This document shows positions 1-5,074 of a stretch of 5,300 bases of DNA, piece after piece. Positions within the stretch are counted from its first letter, which is position 1; each line of letters begins with the position of its first letter. Below the pieces are notes generated by a model, which was given only the letters and a program-made list of their open reading frames with translations, made no database searches and was not told the DNA's origin. A program made the translations under genes and the position numbers. Origin of the DNA: Bacillota bacterium (GTDB lineage Bacteria > Bacillota > Bacilli > Lactobacillales > Streptococcaceae); NCBI GenBank assembly GCA_021781855.1, contig JAJXWC010000163.1, positions 1 through 5,300 on the forward strand, in the 5' to 3' direction.

Positions 1-1
1 A

Positions 2-391
2 TTTAGTTTGGCCTGTCCAAAATTTGTGCCGATTGTGGAATCCAATGAAATGAATTCCAGTATTGCAGCAAAAGTGGTTGAAGAAAGCTTGCAGCCGCTT
101 GTGGGTAAAGTTGACACGCTGATTTTGGGTTGTACACATTATCCGCTGCTTCGCCCACTCATACAAAAAGTCATGGGTTCAGATGTAAAACTTATTGACA
201 GTGGTGCTGAAACAGTACGGGATATTTCCGTTTTGCTTAATTATTTTTTGATTAACGGTGAGGAACGGGAGAAACTCAATCATGAATTTTATACCACCGC
301 AGGCGTGGAGACTTTCCGGGAAATCGCTGAAAATTGGCTCGGAATTGGACATATCAAAGTCATGCATGCAGAAATTGAAGGAAAAAAATGA
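2..391 (+). CDS. murI: Glutamate racemase, 3' part (5' end outside window)
   Basis: The cofactor-independent racemase converts L- to D-glutamate for peptidoglycan synthesis in the cytoplasm. The frame is already open at base 2 (F-S-L-A-C-P-K-F), so the gene enters from outside; the TTG at 8 is an internal Leu, not a start. About 129 C-terminal residues of a protein usually near 265-275 aa are present. Family hallmarks are the ACPKFVPIVE stretch, the motif LGCTHYPLL with the second catalytic cysteine (codon 131-133) followed by Thr-His, and LIDSGAETV, which belongs to the substrate-binding region. The stop overlaps the next start as ATGA (388-391), implying co-transcription and translational coupling with the pyrophosphatase gene. 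Nothing looks damaged. Identification is secure from the motifs; only the N-terminal half with the first catalytic cysteine cannot be checked. Confidence 0.95.
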   Translation, partial: FSLACPKFVPIVESNEMNSSIAAKVVEESLQPLVGKVDTLILGCTHYPLLRPLIQKVMGSDVKLIDSGAETVRDISVLLNYFLINGEEREKLNHEFYTTAGVETFREIAENWLGIGHIKVMHAEIEGKK

Positions 392-1338
392 GTGAAATTA
401 TTGAGTATAAACAGGATGGTGACTGGCTGCTTGCACAATGGGGGCGGGTTTCTGGGGCACAGTATTTTGACCAGAGTGATTATCAAAACCACGGCATTCA
501 TCTCATACAAAATTTAGAATATTTGATTGGATTAATTTGCCCTATAGAAGATGGGAAAATGTTAAATGTGGCAGTCATTCGCGTTGAGAATTGGGCGAAA
601 CTGATTCAATTTTTGGTTGCTGAAGTCAATAAAAAATTGACAAAAAACTTAAAAGTTGAAGAAAAATCAAATGTCATTTTTGTCTTTGAGGGAGAAGAAA
701 TCATCTGGACAATGGTCTCTAGCAAAAATAATCGCAAAACGCTGTTAATCGCAACTCGAAATGAAGGAAAAACGCATGAATTCAAAGCTCTATTCGCTGG
801 CTTTGGTTATGAAATAAAGAATTTGAATGACTTTCCTCAGCTTCCAGAAATTGAAGAAACAGGAAGTACTTTTGAAGAAAATGCTCGGTTAAAGGCAGAA
901 CAAATTTCAAAAATCACTGGAGAAATTGTCGTTGGTGATGATTCTGGACTGTGTGTTGATTTGCTTGGCGGATTGCCTGGTGTTTGGAGCCATCGCTTTG
1001 CAGGAGAAAATCCGACGGATGCAGAAAATGTTGCAAAACTTTTGCATGAACTTGCGTCAACGGAAATAAGTCCTGAACGTCGAACTGCACATTTTCATAC
1101 AACACTTGTTGCCGCTAGACCACACCATGACAGCCTTGTTGTTGAAGCGGACTGGAATGGATTTATTGCCAATCGTCCGCAAGGACAAAATGGTTTTGGC
1201 TATGACCCGATTTTTTTAGTTGGTTCTGGCGATAGAACTGCTGCAGAATTGACTGCCGCAGAAAAAAATGAACAGTCTCATCGTGGGCAAGCATTAAAAA
1301 AATTAATGAAAGCCCTACCTGATTGGTTAGAAAATTAA
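388..1338 (+). CDS. rdgB: Fused NTP pyrophosphatase: N-terminal extra domain + RdgB/HAM1 (dITP/XTP) domain
   Basis: The 316-aa protein has two parts. Residues about 117-316 are a complete RdgB/HAM1 non-canonical purine NTP pyrophosphatase, which hydrolyses dITP, ITP or XTP to the monophosphate and PPi. Visible motifs are TRNEGK (123-128, nucleotide/phosphate binding), GDDSGL (183-188, with the family's catalytic Asp), GGLPGVWS (194-201), FGYDP (270-274) and SHRG (297-300). Residues 1-116 form an extra domain that I do not recognise by function. Long versions of about 320 aa with such an extension are known in streptococci, so this is probably not a recent fusion. The start at 388 has AAGGA at 378-382 and overlaps the murI stop. 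An internal ATG at 712 (Met109) would give a standalone 208-aa enzyme, but the nearest GGAG (691-694) lies 17 bases away. The symbol is by family; 'bifunctional' activity is not shown by the sequence. Confidence 0.92.
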   Translation: MSEIIEYKQDGDWLLAQWGRVSGAQYFDQSDYQNHGIHLIQNLEYLIGLICPIEDGKMLNVAVIRVENWAKLIQFLVAEVNKKLTKNLKVEEKSNVIFVFEGEEIIWTMVSSKNNRKTLLIATRNEGKTHEFKALFAGFGYEIKNLNDFPQLPEIEETGSTFEENARLKAEQISKITGEIVVGDDSGLCVDLLGGLPGVWSHRFAGENPTDAENVAKLLHELASTEISPERRTAHFHTTLVAARPHHDSLVVEADWNGFIANRPQGQNGFGYDPIFLVGSGDRTAAELTAAEKNEQSHRGQALKKLMKALPDWLEN

Positions 1339-1389
1339 ATATTCATATTCAAAAATTGAGTTTGGCGCTTATCTTCTAGGAAATACGAA

Positions 1390-1432
1390 GTCGAACATAG
1401 CATAGTCGTTGGTGCTTTATGGTATGTTCGGC
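1390..1432. repeat. Strong inverted repeat / hairpin in the rdgB-phosphoesterase gap
   Basis: The left arm 1390-1404 pairs with the right arm 1418-1432. Fourteen of 15 positions pair, including one G-T wobble (1391/1431); the one mismatch is G-G at 1400/1422. The loop is 13 bases. The hairpin lies 21 bases downstream-to-upstream from the ribosome binding site of the next gene and has no T-tract after it, so it is not a standard terminator. It could be an RNA processing or mRNA-stability element, an attenuating leader structure, or a small repeat element. The word GGCTAGTCG at 1430-1438 and TCGAACA at 1391-1397 recur in the structured block at 3144-3640. Confidence 0.7.
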
Positions 1433-1451
1433 TAGTCGAGCTCATATCTTG

Positions 1452-1460
1452 AAAGGAGAA
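1452..1460 (+). promoter_or_regulatory. Ribosome binding site that fixes the phosphoesterase start
   Basis: AAAGGAGAA ends three bases before the ATG at 1464 (core AGGAG at 1454-1458, spacing 5). This near-perfect site selects 1464 over the upstream in-frame ATG at 1419, whose extra residues would lie within and just after the hairpin and show no family resemblance. Confidence 0.85.
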
Positions 1461-1463
1461 CTA

Positions 1464-1967
1464 ATGTTTATTGTGATGTCAGATTCACACTATGACCGTG
1501 AAGTTGTATCCCAGATAAAGACTAAATATCAAGATACGGCTTCGGCAATTTTTCATTGCGGTGATTCGGAATTGGCAAGTGATGATGAAATTTGGCAAGG
1601 AATAATAGTTGTTGCGGGGAATTGTGATTATGACAACGGTTATCAAGATTTTCAACTGAGTAATGTTGAAGGTAAGAAAGTTTTAATCACACATGGTCAT
1701 CTTTTTTCTGTAGGTTATGGGCTTGATAAATACTCCTATTTTGCTGAGGAAAAAGGGGCTGATATTGCGCTTTTTGGGCATATTCACAGACCAGTTGCTC
1801 AAAAAATTAATGGTATTCTCTATCTTAATCCTGGCTCAGTTGCGCAGCCGCGCGGTGATTTTGATATTAAAATGTATGCTGTCGTTGAAATTAAAGGTAA
1901 TCATTATCACATTTCCTACCGTGATTTGAAGCATCAGCCTATTCCAGAATTACAGATTGACCTATAA
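1464..1967 (+). CDS. YfcE/MJ0936-family metallophosphoesterase
   Basis: This 167-aa protein is a small cytoplasmic calcineurin-like phosphoesterase with a two-metal centre. The full motif set is visible: D7-x-H9 (MSDSH), G33-D34 (HCGDSE), G52-N53 (AGNCD), H77-G-H79 (ITHGHLF) and G105-H106-x-H108 (GHIHRP), followed by NPGSVAQPR (122-130), typical of YfcE/YsnB-type members. Length is normal for the family. Members hydrolyse phosphodiester or phosphomonoester model substrates; the natural substrate of this branch is not known to me, so no symbol is assigned. The start was chosen by its strong ribosome binding site. It lies 20 bp upstream of the CBS gene and the pair is probably co-transcribed. 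No residue expected for metal binding is missing. Confidence 0.92.
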   Translation: MFIVMSDSHYDREVVSQIKTKYQDTASAIFHCGDSELASDDEIWQGIIVVAGNCDYDNGYQDFQLSNVEGKKVLITHGHLFSVGYGLDKYSYFAEEKGADIALFGHIHRPVAQKINGILYLNPGSVAQPRGDFDIKMYAVVEIKGNHYHISYRDLKHQPIPELQIDL

Positions 1968-1987
1968 GTTATGGAGCAAGGAAAACG

Positions 1988-2449
1988 ATGATTGATAAAA
2001 ATATTGAAACGTTTATTTTAGAACGAAGTGATACGTTTCTCAAAGCAGCAGATGATGTTGCTGTTTTGTATGAAGACCACAATATTGCTCATGCCAAACT
2101 TCTATTGAGTCAGTACAAATATACACGTGTTCCTGTGGTAAATAAGGACAAGGAGTATGTAGGAGTTTTGGGACTTAATGAAATCGTAGACTTCGAAATG
2201 GAACATGATTTTTTCTACGAAAAATCGCAGAAAACACCAATTTCAGAAATCGTCAATACAAGCGTTGCAACGGTGCAAAAATCTTATCAGCTTGAAGAAG
2301 TGATGCATTTGCTTGTTAAGGAGCCTTTTATTCCTGTTCTGAACCATAAAAAATTTGTTGGCATCATTGTTCGGCAAGAAATTCTGAAAGCATTTAATGC
2401 CTTTGTGCATGATTTTACAAAATACTATGACATTAGCAAACGAAATTGA
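1988..2449 (+). CDS. cbpB: CBS-pair protein, probable c-di-AMP-binding CbpB/DarB type
   Basis: This 153-aa soluble protein consists almost only of two CBS domains, CBS1 about residues 17-72 (ending YVGVLGLNEIVDFE) and CBS2 about 84-138 (ending KFVGIIVRQEILKAF). Length and layout match B. subtilis DarB (YkuL) and Listeria CbpB, standalone CBS proteins that bind c-di-AMP and, when unliganded, stimulate (p)ppGpp synthetase Rel and in B. subtilis also pyruvate carboxylase. I recall the same position, between a YfcE-type gene and the XerD-like gene, from streptococci. AAGGA at 1978-1982 precedes ATG 1988 with a 5-base gap. Its last 23 bases overlap the next gene. Ligand binding is inferred from family and synteny; the sequence shows only the CBS fold. 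AMP/ATP binding is the main alternative. Confidence 0.82.
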   Translation: MIDKNIETFILERSDTFLKAADDVAVLYEDHNIAHAKLLLSQYKYTRVPVVNKDKEYVGVLGLNEIVDFEMEHDFFYEKSQKTPISEIVNTSVATVQKSYQLEEVMHLLVKEPFIPVLNHKKFVGIIVRQEILKAFNAFVHDFTKYYDISKRN

Positions 2450-3143
2450 AGGCTTTTTAGCCAGTAAACATTTTTCCGAGAACACAAAATCAAATTATAC
2501 TTATGATTTGACGAATTTTCATGCCTTTTTTAAAAATCGGAAATTAACAGCAAATGGTTTGGAGCTTTACAAATCATCTTTAGGCAACCATTCTATTGCA
2601 GCTCAAAAACGTAAGATTTCGAGTACAAACCAATATCTACTTTACCTTTATAATGCAGGAAGTCTGGAGCGCTTTTATAAGATTCAGCAAGTGCAGAGCA
2701 CAGGAAAAAAAGAAGAAAATCGTTTGAATCCATATTTTAAAGAATTTCCAGAATTTTATCTCCCGCTCAATTCGCTAGGACAATTTTTGGCACTCCTGAT
2801 TTTAGAATTTGGTCTTAATTTTTCGGAGATTCAGCAGCTTAAATGGAAAAATTTTGACTGGAATTTCAAGATTTTGACCGTTGAGAAAAATGGGATGAAG
2901 CGTATTTTACCTATTCGTGAAAAATTTGCACTTCGCGTTAAAGGAATAACGAATGCAGACGAACTATTCAGCAAATCTCGCCAATTTCTTTACATTGAGT
3001 TGAAAAAATTTACACCAATTTCCTCAAAAGAAATTCGTGAACAGTATATTTTGAGACAAATCCGCTCTGGAAAAACAATTTATGAGTTGGCAGGATTGCT
3101 TGGCTTAACCACAGTTGTTACTCTGGAAAAATACTATCGGTAA
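2427..3143 (+). CDS. xerD: XerD-like protein, degenerate tyrosine recombinase
   Basis: This 238-aa protein belongs to the streptococcal XerD-like family (about 240 aa, ending in LEKYYR), not to genuine XerD (about 298 aa). It keeps a shortened N-terminal core-binding domain (about 1-85) and a C-terminal domain, but the catalytic set is eroded. The first Arg is replaced by Asn131 (GLN instead of GLR), the H of H-x-x-R is Lys201, Arg204 is kept, the H after R is Glu205, and the LGH histidine is Leu227. A tyrosine stands at the nucleophile position, Tyr236. A lysine near 154-158 may be kept. Classical recombination at a dif site is therefore unlikely. I chose ATG 2427 by N-terminal match to streptococcal homologues; ATG 2397 would add 10 residues, and neither has a clear ribosome binding site. 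The 23-base overlap with the CBS gene suggests coupling. The last codons run into a weak hairpin. Confidence 0.88.
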   Translation: MTLANEIEGFLASKHFSENTKSNYTYDLTNFHAFFKNRKLTANGLELYKSSLGNHSIAAQKRKISSTNQYLLYLYNAGSLERFYKIQQVQSTGKKEENRLNPYFKEFPEFYLPLNSLGQFLALLILEFGLNFSEIQQLKWKNFDWNFKILTVEKNGMKRILPIREKFALRVKGITNADELFSKSRQFLYIELKKFTPISSKEIREQYILRQIRSGKTIYELAGLLGLTTVVTLEKYYR

Positions 3144-3163
3144 GTACTGAAGCGAGTATTTTA
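3142..3163 (+). terminator. Weak terminator-like hairpin overlapping the xerD-like stop
   Basis: AAGTACT (3142-3148) pairs with AGTATTT (3155-3161) with one G-T wobble and a 6-base loop, and runs into TTTTAT. The stem is AT-rich and short, so termination would be leaky at best. The stronger terminator at 3595-3630 is a better candidate for the real operon end. Confidence 0.3.
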
Positions 3164-3218
3164 TCTCAGCAGTGCATGTTATCTACGCATTTCGTGCTAC
3201 GCTGTCAATGCTCGCTAC

Positions 3219-3232
3219 GCCACTAAAGTGGC
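3219..3232. repeat. Perfect hairpin GCCAC-taaa-GTGGC
   Basis: Five perfect pairs around a 4-base loop, directly followed by TAGTCGCAATCA. A sister hairpin with the same layout and a similar following sequence sits at 3433-3446. Confidence 0.7.
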
Positions 3233-3252
3233 TAGTCGCAATCACAATTTCC

Positions 3253-3271
3253 CCGCCTCTCAAGTAGGCGG
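3253..3271. repeat. Perfect GC-rich hairpin CCGCCT/AGGCGG
   Basis: Six perfect G/C-rich pairs (3253-3258 with 3266-3271) enclose a 7-base loop. It abuts and shares two bases with the next stem (3270-3300), so the two would compete at their junction. Confidence 0.75.
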
Positions 3272-3300
3272 TAGTAAGCTTTGAATTTTGCTTGACTGCC
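3270..3300. repeat. 10-bp bulged hairpin
   Basis: GGTAGT plus AAGC (3270-3279) pairs with GCTT (3290-3293) and ACTGCC (3295-3300). There is one G-T wobble at 3272/3298, a single bulged G at 3294, and a 10-base AT-rich loop. The single bulged G resembles the one in the terminator stem downstream. Confidence 0.65.
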
Positions 3301-3376
3301 CTAGGTTCAGCCACTTTGCGATTGCAACTAACTACTTTATGAGCATCAACAGTGTAGTGAGAACGCATGGAGATAG

Positions 3377-3416
3377 CGGCTAGACTTCTGACCACTTCGC
3401 CTTGTGGCTTTAGCCG
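3377..3416. repeat. Nested hairpin CGGCTA...TAGCCG with inner CCAC...GTGG
   Basis: The outer stem 3377-3382 pairs perfectly with 3411-3416, and an inner stem 3392-3395 pairs with 3404-3407 around an 8-base loop. The inner left arm CCACTTCG (3392-3399) is also an exact inverted copy of CGAAGTGG at 3533-3540, so alternative long-range pairing is possible. Confidence 0.6.
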
Positions 3417-3432
3417 ATTGCGATTTGAACTT

Positions 3433-3446
3433 CCGACTTTAGTCGG
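3433..3446. repeat. Perfect hairpin CCGAC-ttta-GTCGG
   Basis: Five perfect pairs around a 4-base loop, followed by TTAGTGGAATCGAAC. Both the hairpin and its trailing bases resemble the copy at 3219-3232 (TAGTCGCAATCACA), suggesting a repeated unit about 214 bp apart. Confidence 0.65.
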
Positions 3447-3460
3447 TTAGTGGAATCGAA

Positions 3461-3475
3461 CAGTACGATGTACTG
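3461..3475. repeat. Perfect hairpin CAGTAC-gat-GTACTG
   Basis: Six perfect pairs around a 3-base loop. The following CTGCTAAGG-like word recurs at 3521 as CTGTTAAGG. Confidence 0.7.
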
Positions 3476-3490
3476 CTAAGGTTGTAGACA

Positions 3491-3505
3491 GAGAGCGAAG
3501 CTCTC
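3491..3505. repeat. Perfect hairpin GAGAGC-gaa-GCTCTC
   Basis: Six perfect pairs around a 3-base GAA loop, 15 bases after the previous tight hairpin. Two such compact hairpins in a row are unusual for AT-rich intergenic sequence. Confidence 0.7.
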
Positions 3506-3594
3506 ATCTTTCGTAGTATGCTGTTAAGGTGACGAAGTGGAGATAGAGCGAATGGATAGCGTAGATGGACAGAGTGACCTCATATCGTAGATGT

Positions 3595-3630
3595 TAAGCA
3601 GACTGTGCTTTACAGGTCGCTTAGTTTTTT
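3595..3630 (+). terminator. Intrinsic terminator closing the structured block
   Basis: TAAGC (3595-3599) pairs with GCTTA (3619-3623), GA (3601-3602) with TC (3617-3618), and CTGT (3603-3606) with ACAG (3612-3615). This makes 11 pairs with single bulges at A3600 and G3616 and a 5-base loop. The stem is followed after one G by TTTTTT (3625-3630). It reads in the + direction, so it would end either the long 3' trailer of the murI...xerD-like operon or a separate RNA from this block, and would shield scpA from upstream transcription. Confidence 0.7.
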
Positions 3631-3651
3631 CACCTAGAGGTTGTGCCCTAA

Positions 3652-3692
3652 ACTTGGTAAGAGTCGGAATCCTACCAAGTAAGCTTTTGTTT
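3652..3692 (+). terminator. Second hairpin, possible terminator or leader structure of scpA
   Basis: ACTTGGTA (3652-3659) pairs perfectly with TACCAAGT (3673-3680) around a 13-base loop, followed by AAGCTTTTGTTT. The T-tract is interrupted and starts a few bases late, so it may be a back-up terminator or an RNA structure in the scpA leader. It lies 82 bases before the scpA ribosome binding site. Confidence 0.45.
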
Positions 3693-3721
3693 CATCAGTG
3701 AGTTCTTTTTCTCAAGCGAAA

Positions 3722-3751
3722 AGTTTGAAAAAATTAATCGAATTCAAAATT
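3722..3751. promoter_or_regulatory. Inverted repeat just upstream of the scpA ribosome binding site
   Basis: AGTTTGAA (3722-3729) and TTCAAAATT (3743-3751) form an AT-rich inverted repeat with one mismatch and a 13-base spacer. It could be a protein binding site or a weak leader hairpin. A TTGAAA (3725-3730) lies within it, but no matching -10 hexamer is found at proper distance, so I call no promoter. Confidence 0.3.
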
Positions 3752-3761
3752 TCTGGGATTT

Positions 3762-3767
3762 GGGAGG
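3762..3767 (+). promoter_or_regulatory. scpA ribosome binding site
   Basis: GGGAGG lies 10 bases before ATG 3778. It also rules out the in-frame TTG at 3760, which overlaps the site itself. Confidence 0.75.
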
Positions 3768-3777
3768 CGGTCATAAG

Positions 3778-4512
3778 ATGATTGAAGAAATAAAAATAAA
3801 AATTAATGACTTTGAAGGTCCACTAGACTTGCTGCTTCATCTCGTCAGTAAATATCAAATGGATGTGTTTCAAGTTCCGCTGGTACCTGTTATTGAGCAG
3901 TATTTGGCCTATTTGCATGCAATGCAGACTCTGGAACTTGAGTTTGCAGGGGAATATATGCTTATGGCGAGTCAGTTGATGCTGATTAAATCACGACGGC
4001 TTTTACCAGTGGTGCAAGAAGAATTTGAAGAAGATACAGCACAATTAGAGCATGATTTATTGGCGCAAATTGATGAATATCGTAAATATAAGCTCTTATC
4101 GCAAGATTTAGCTGACTTGCACGATGAGCGTAGCCATTTTTATTCAAAATCTAAGACGGAAATTATCACAGAAGAAATGATGTTGATGAAAGACCGTTCA
4201 ACGATAGATTTGTTTCTTGCTTTTAATAAAGTCTTGGAAATTCATAAACAAAAAACACAAGATGCAAATACTTTAATAGAAGGCGAAAAATATACGATTG
4301 CAGATAAAATCTTGGACTTATTACATAAATTTGAAGCTCAAAAATTATGTAAATTCACGGATTTATTCTCAAAAAAAGCGGGAAAATCAGAACTTTTGAC
4401 CACTTTTCTCGCAATTTTAGAATTGATTAAAAATCATCAAATCAGTTTCACACAAGAAACACTTTTCGGCGAGATTATTCTGCAAAAAGAAGAAGGAGGC
4501 GAAATTGAATAA
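3778..4512 (+). CDS. scpA: ScpA, kleisin subunit of the SMC-ScpAB condensin
   Basis: The 244-aa protein bridges the two heads of the SMC dimer and, with ScpB, helps organise and segregate the nucleoid. The N-terminal hallmark DFEGPLDLLLHL (residues 11-22) and the helical stretch ASQLMLIKSRRLLP (64-77) belong to the domain that contacts the SMC neck. A charged linker (about 80-165) binds ScpB, and the last 70 or so residues form the winged-helix domain that binds the SMC cap. Length is typical. The gene stands behind the long structured spacer instead of following the XerD-like gene directly, and overlaps scpB by 8 bases, ensuring coupled production of the two subunits. No promoter with good hexamers is visible in 3631-3761. 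Identification is secure. Confidence 0.96.
   Translation: MIEEIKIKINDFEGPLDLLLHLVSKYQMDVFQVPLVPVIEQYLAYLHAMQTLELEFAGEYMLMASQLMLIKSRRLLPVVQEEFEEDTAQLEHDLLAQIDEYRKYKLLSQDLADLHDERSHFYSKSKTEIITEEMMLMKDRSTIDLFLAFNKVLEIHKQKTQDANTLIEGEKYTIADKILDLLHKFEAQKLCKFTDLFSKKAGKSELLTTFLAILELIKNHQISFTQETLFGEIILQKEEGGEIE
4493..4499 (+). promoter_or_regulatory. scpB ribosome binding site supporting a TTG start
   Basis: AAGGAGG lies 5 bases before TTG 4505, inside the end of scpA. The near-consensus site and the absence of any nearby ATG decide the unusual start codon. Confidence 0.85.
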
Positions 4513-5074
4513 AACAGCGACCTGTGAGCTCCTACTTTTTGTTTCAGGGGAAGACGGGCTGTCTTTGACAGAATTATCCGGTTTGACAGAATTGTCAAAA
4601 CAGGCTTGTCAGCAGCAAATTGAGCATTTACGAGAAAAATATCAATCTGACGAAGAATCGGCATTGACAATTATCGAAACTGCTGGCAAGTATAAAATGG
4701 CGACCAAAGAAACATTTGCGGATTTACTCAAAAATTATGCAAAAACACCACTTAATCAATCTTTGTCAAAATCAGCTTTGGAAGTTCTATCAATCGTTGC
4801 TTACAAACAACCGATTACACGGCTGGAAATAGACCTTTTGCGCGGAGTAAATTCATCAGGTGTCATTGCAACTTTGCGCGCCTTTGACCTGATTGAAAAG
4901 AAGGGTGAATTGGAAGCTCCTGGACGGCCAAGTTTGTATGGCACAACAGAGTTTTTCCTTGATTATATTGGGATTAACGATTTGACCGATTTGCCAGAAA
5001 TTGACGAGACAGAATTTTTGGCCGAAAAACAAATCTTATTTAATGAAAGTGAAGAAAATGACGAGAATCAATAA
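4505..5074 (+). CDS. scpB: ScpB, winged-helix subunit of the SMC-ScpAB condensin
   Basis: The 189-aa protein dimerises and binds the central linker of ScpA, regulating SMC head engagement. It has two winged-helix domains (about 5-80 and 88-160). Conserved family blocks are LFVSGEDGLS (11-20), the strongly conserved LSIVAYKQPITRLEI (95-109), RGVNSSG (113-119) and GRPSLYGTTEFFLDYIGI (140-157). An acidic tail ends in ESEENDENQ. Translation starts at TTG 4505, overlapping scpA by 8 bases; its 3' end overlaps rluB by 17 bases, so scpA-scpB-rluB is a tightly coupled unit. Length and motifs are normal and I see no damage. Confidence 0.96.
   Translation: MNKTATCELLLFVSGEDGLSLTELSGLTELSKQACQQQIEHLREKYQSDEESALTIIETAGKYKMATKETFADLLKNYAKTPLNQSLSKSALEVLSIVAYKQPITRLEIDLLRGVNSSGVIATLRAFDLIEKKGELEAPGRPSLYGTTEFFLDYIGINDLTDLPEIDETEFLAEKQILFNESEENDENQ

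Larger units (their letters stand above)
3144..3777. other. Gene-free block of 634 bp with dense hairpins and degenerate repeats
   Basis: No credible coding frame exists here on either strand. The base composition differs from the flanks: bases 3181-3240 are 31/60 G+C and 3541-3600 are 26/60, against 16/60 for 3001-3060 inside the xerD-like gene. At least nine compact inverted repeats lie between 3219 and 3680, several with 2-4 base loops. Words such as GGCTAGTCG, TCGTAG-ATG and CTG-TAAGG recur in slightly altered form. An intrinsic terminator closes most of it at 3630. I see no T-box, tRNA, tmRNA, RNase P RNA or SRP RNA core. It could encode a structured non-coding RNA, be a cluster of small hairpin repeats, or be the relic of a mobile element. 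From 3681 to 3777 composition returns to AT-rich leader sequence of scpA. Confidence 0.7.

Noticed and set aside
1417..1428. Extended -10-like TGGTATGTT upstream of the phosphoesterase gene
   Set aside because: Only four of six -10 bases match, there is no -35 at the right distance, and it forms the right arm of the hairpin.
1419..1463. Upstream ATG extending the phosphoesterase by 15 residues
   Set aside because: It lies in the hairpin, lacks a ribosome binding site, and the near-consensus site before 1464 plus the family N-terminus (M-F-I-V-M-S-D-S-H) favour the shorter form.
2397..2426. Upstream ATG extending the XerD-like protein by 10 residues
   Set aside because: Homologues begin at the position equivalent to 2427, and the extra residues only read through the CBS gene in another frame.
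3183..3395. 70-codon open frame on the minus strand in the structured block
   Set aside because: It has no ribosome binding site, its composition is that of hairpin-rich DNA and it resembles no protein family I know. It runs straight through three stems, which explains its sequence better than coding does.
3652..3680. tRNA or T-box candidate (GGAATCC next to paired arms)
   Set aside because: There is no acceptor stem, anticodon arm or T-box consensus (GGGTGG-ACC); the bases form one simple hairpin.
3144..3777. dif/XerS target site or parS near the XerD-like and scp genes
   Set aside because: I find no dif-like 28-31 bp site with paired arms and no parS-like TGTTTCACGTGAAACA.
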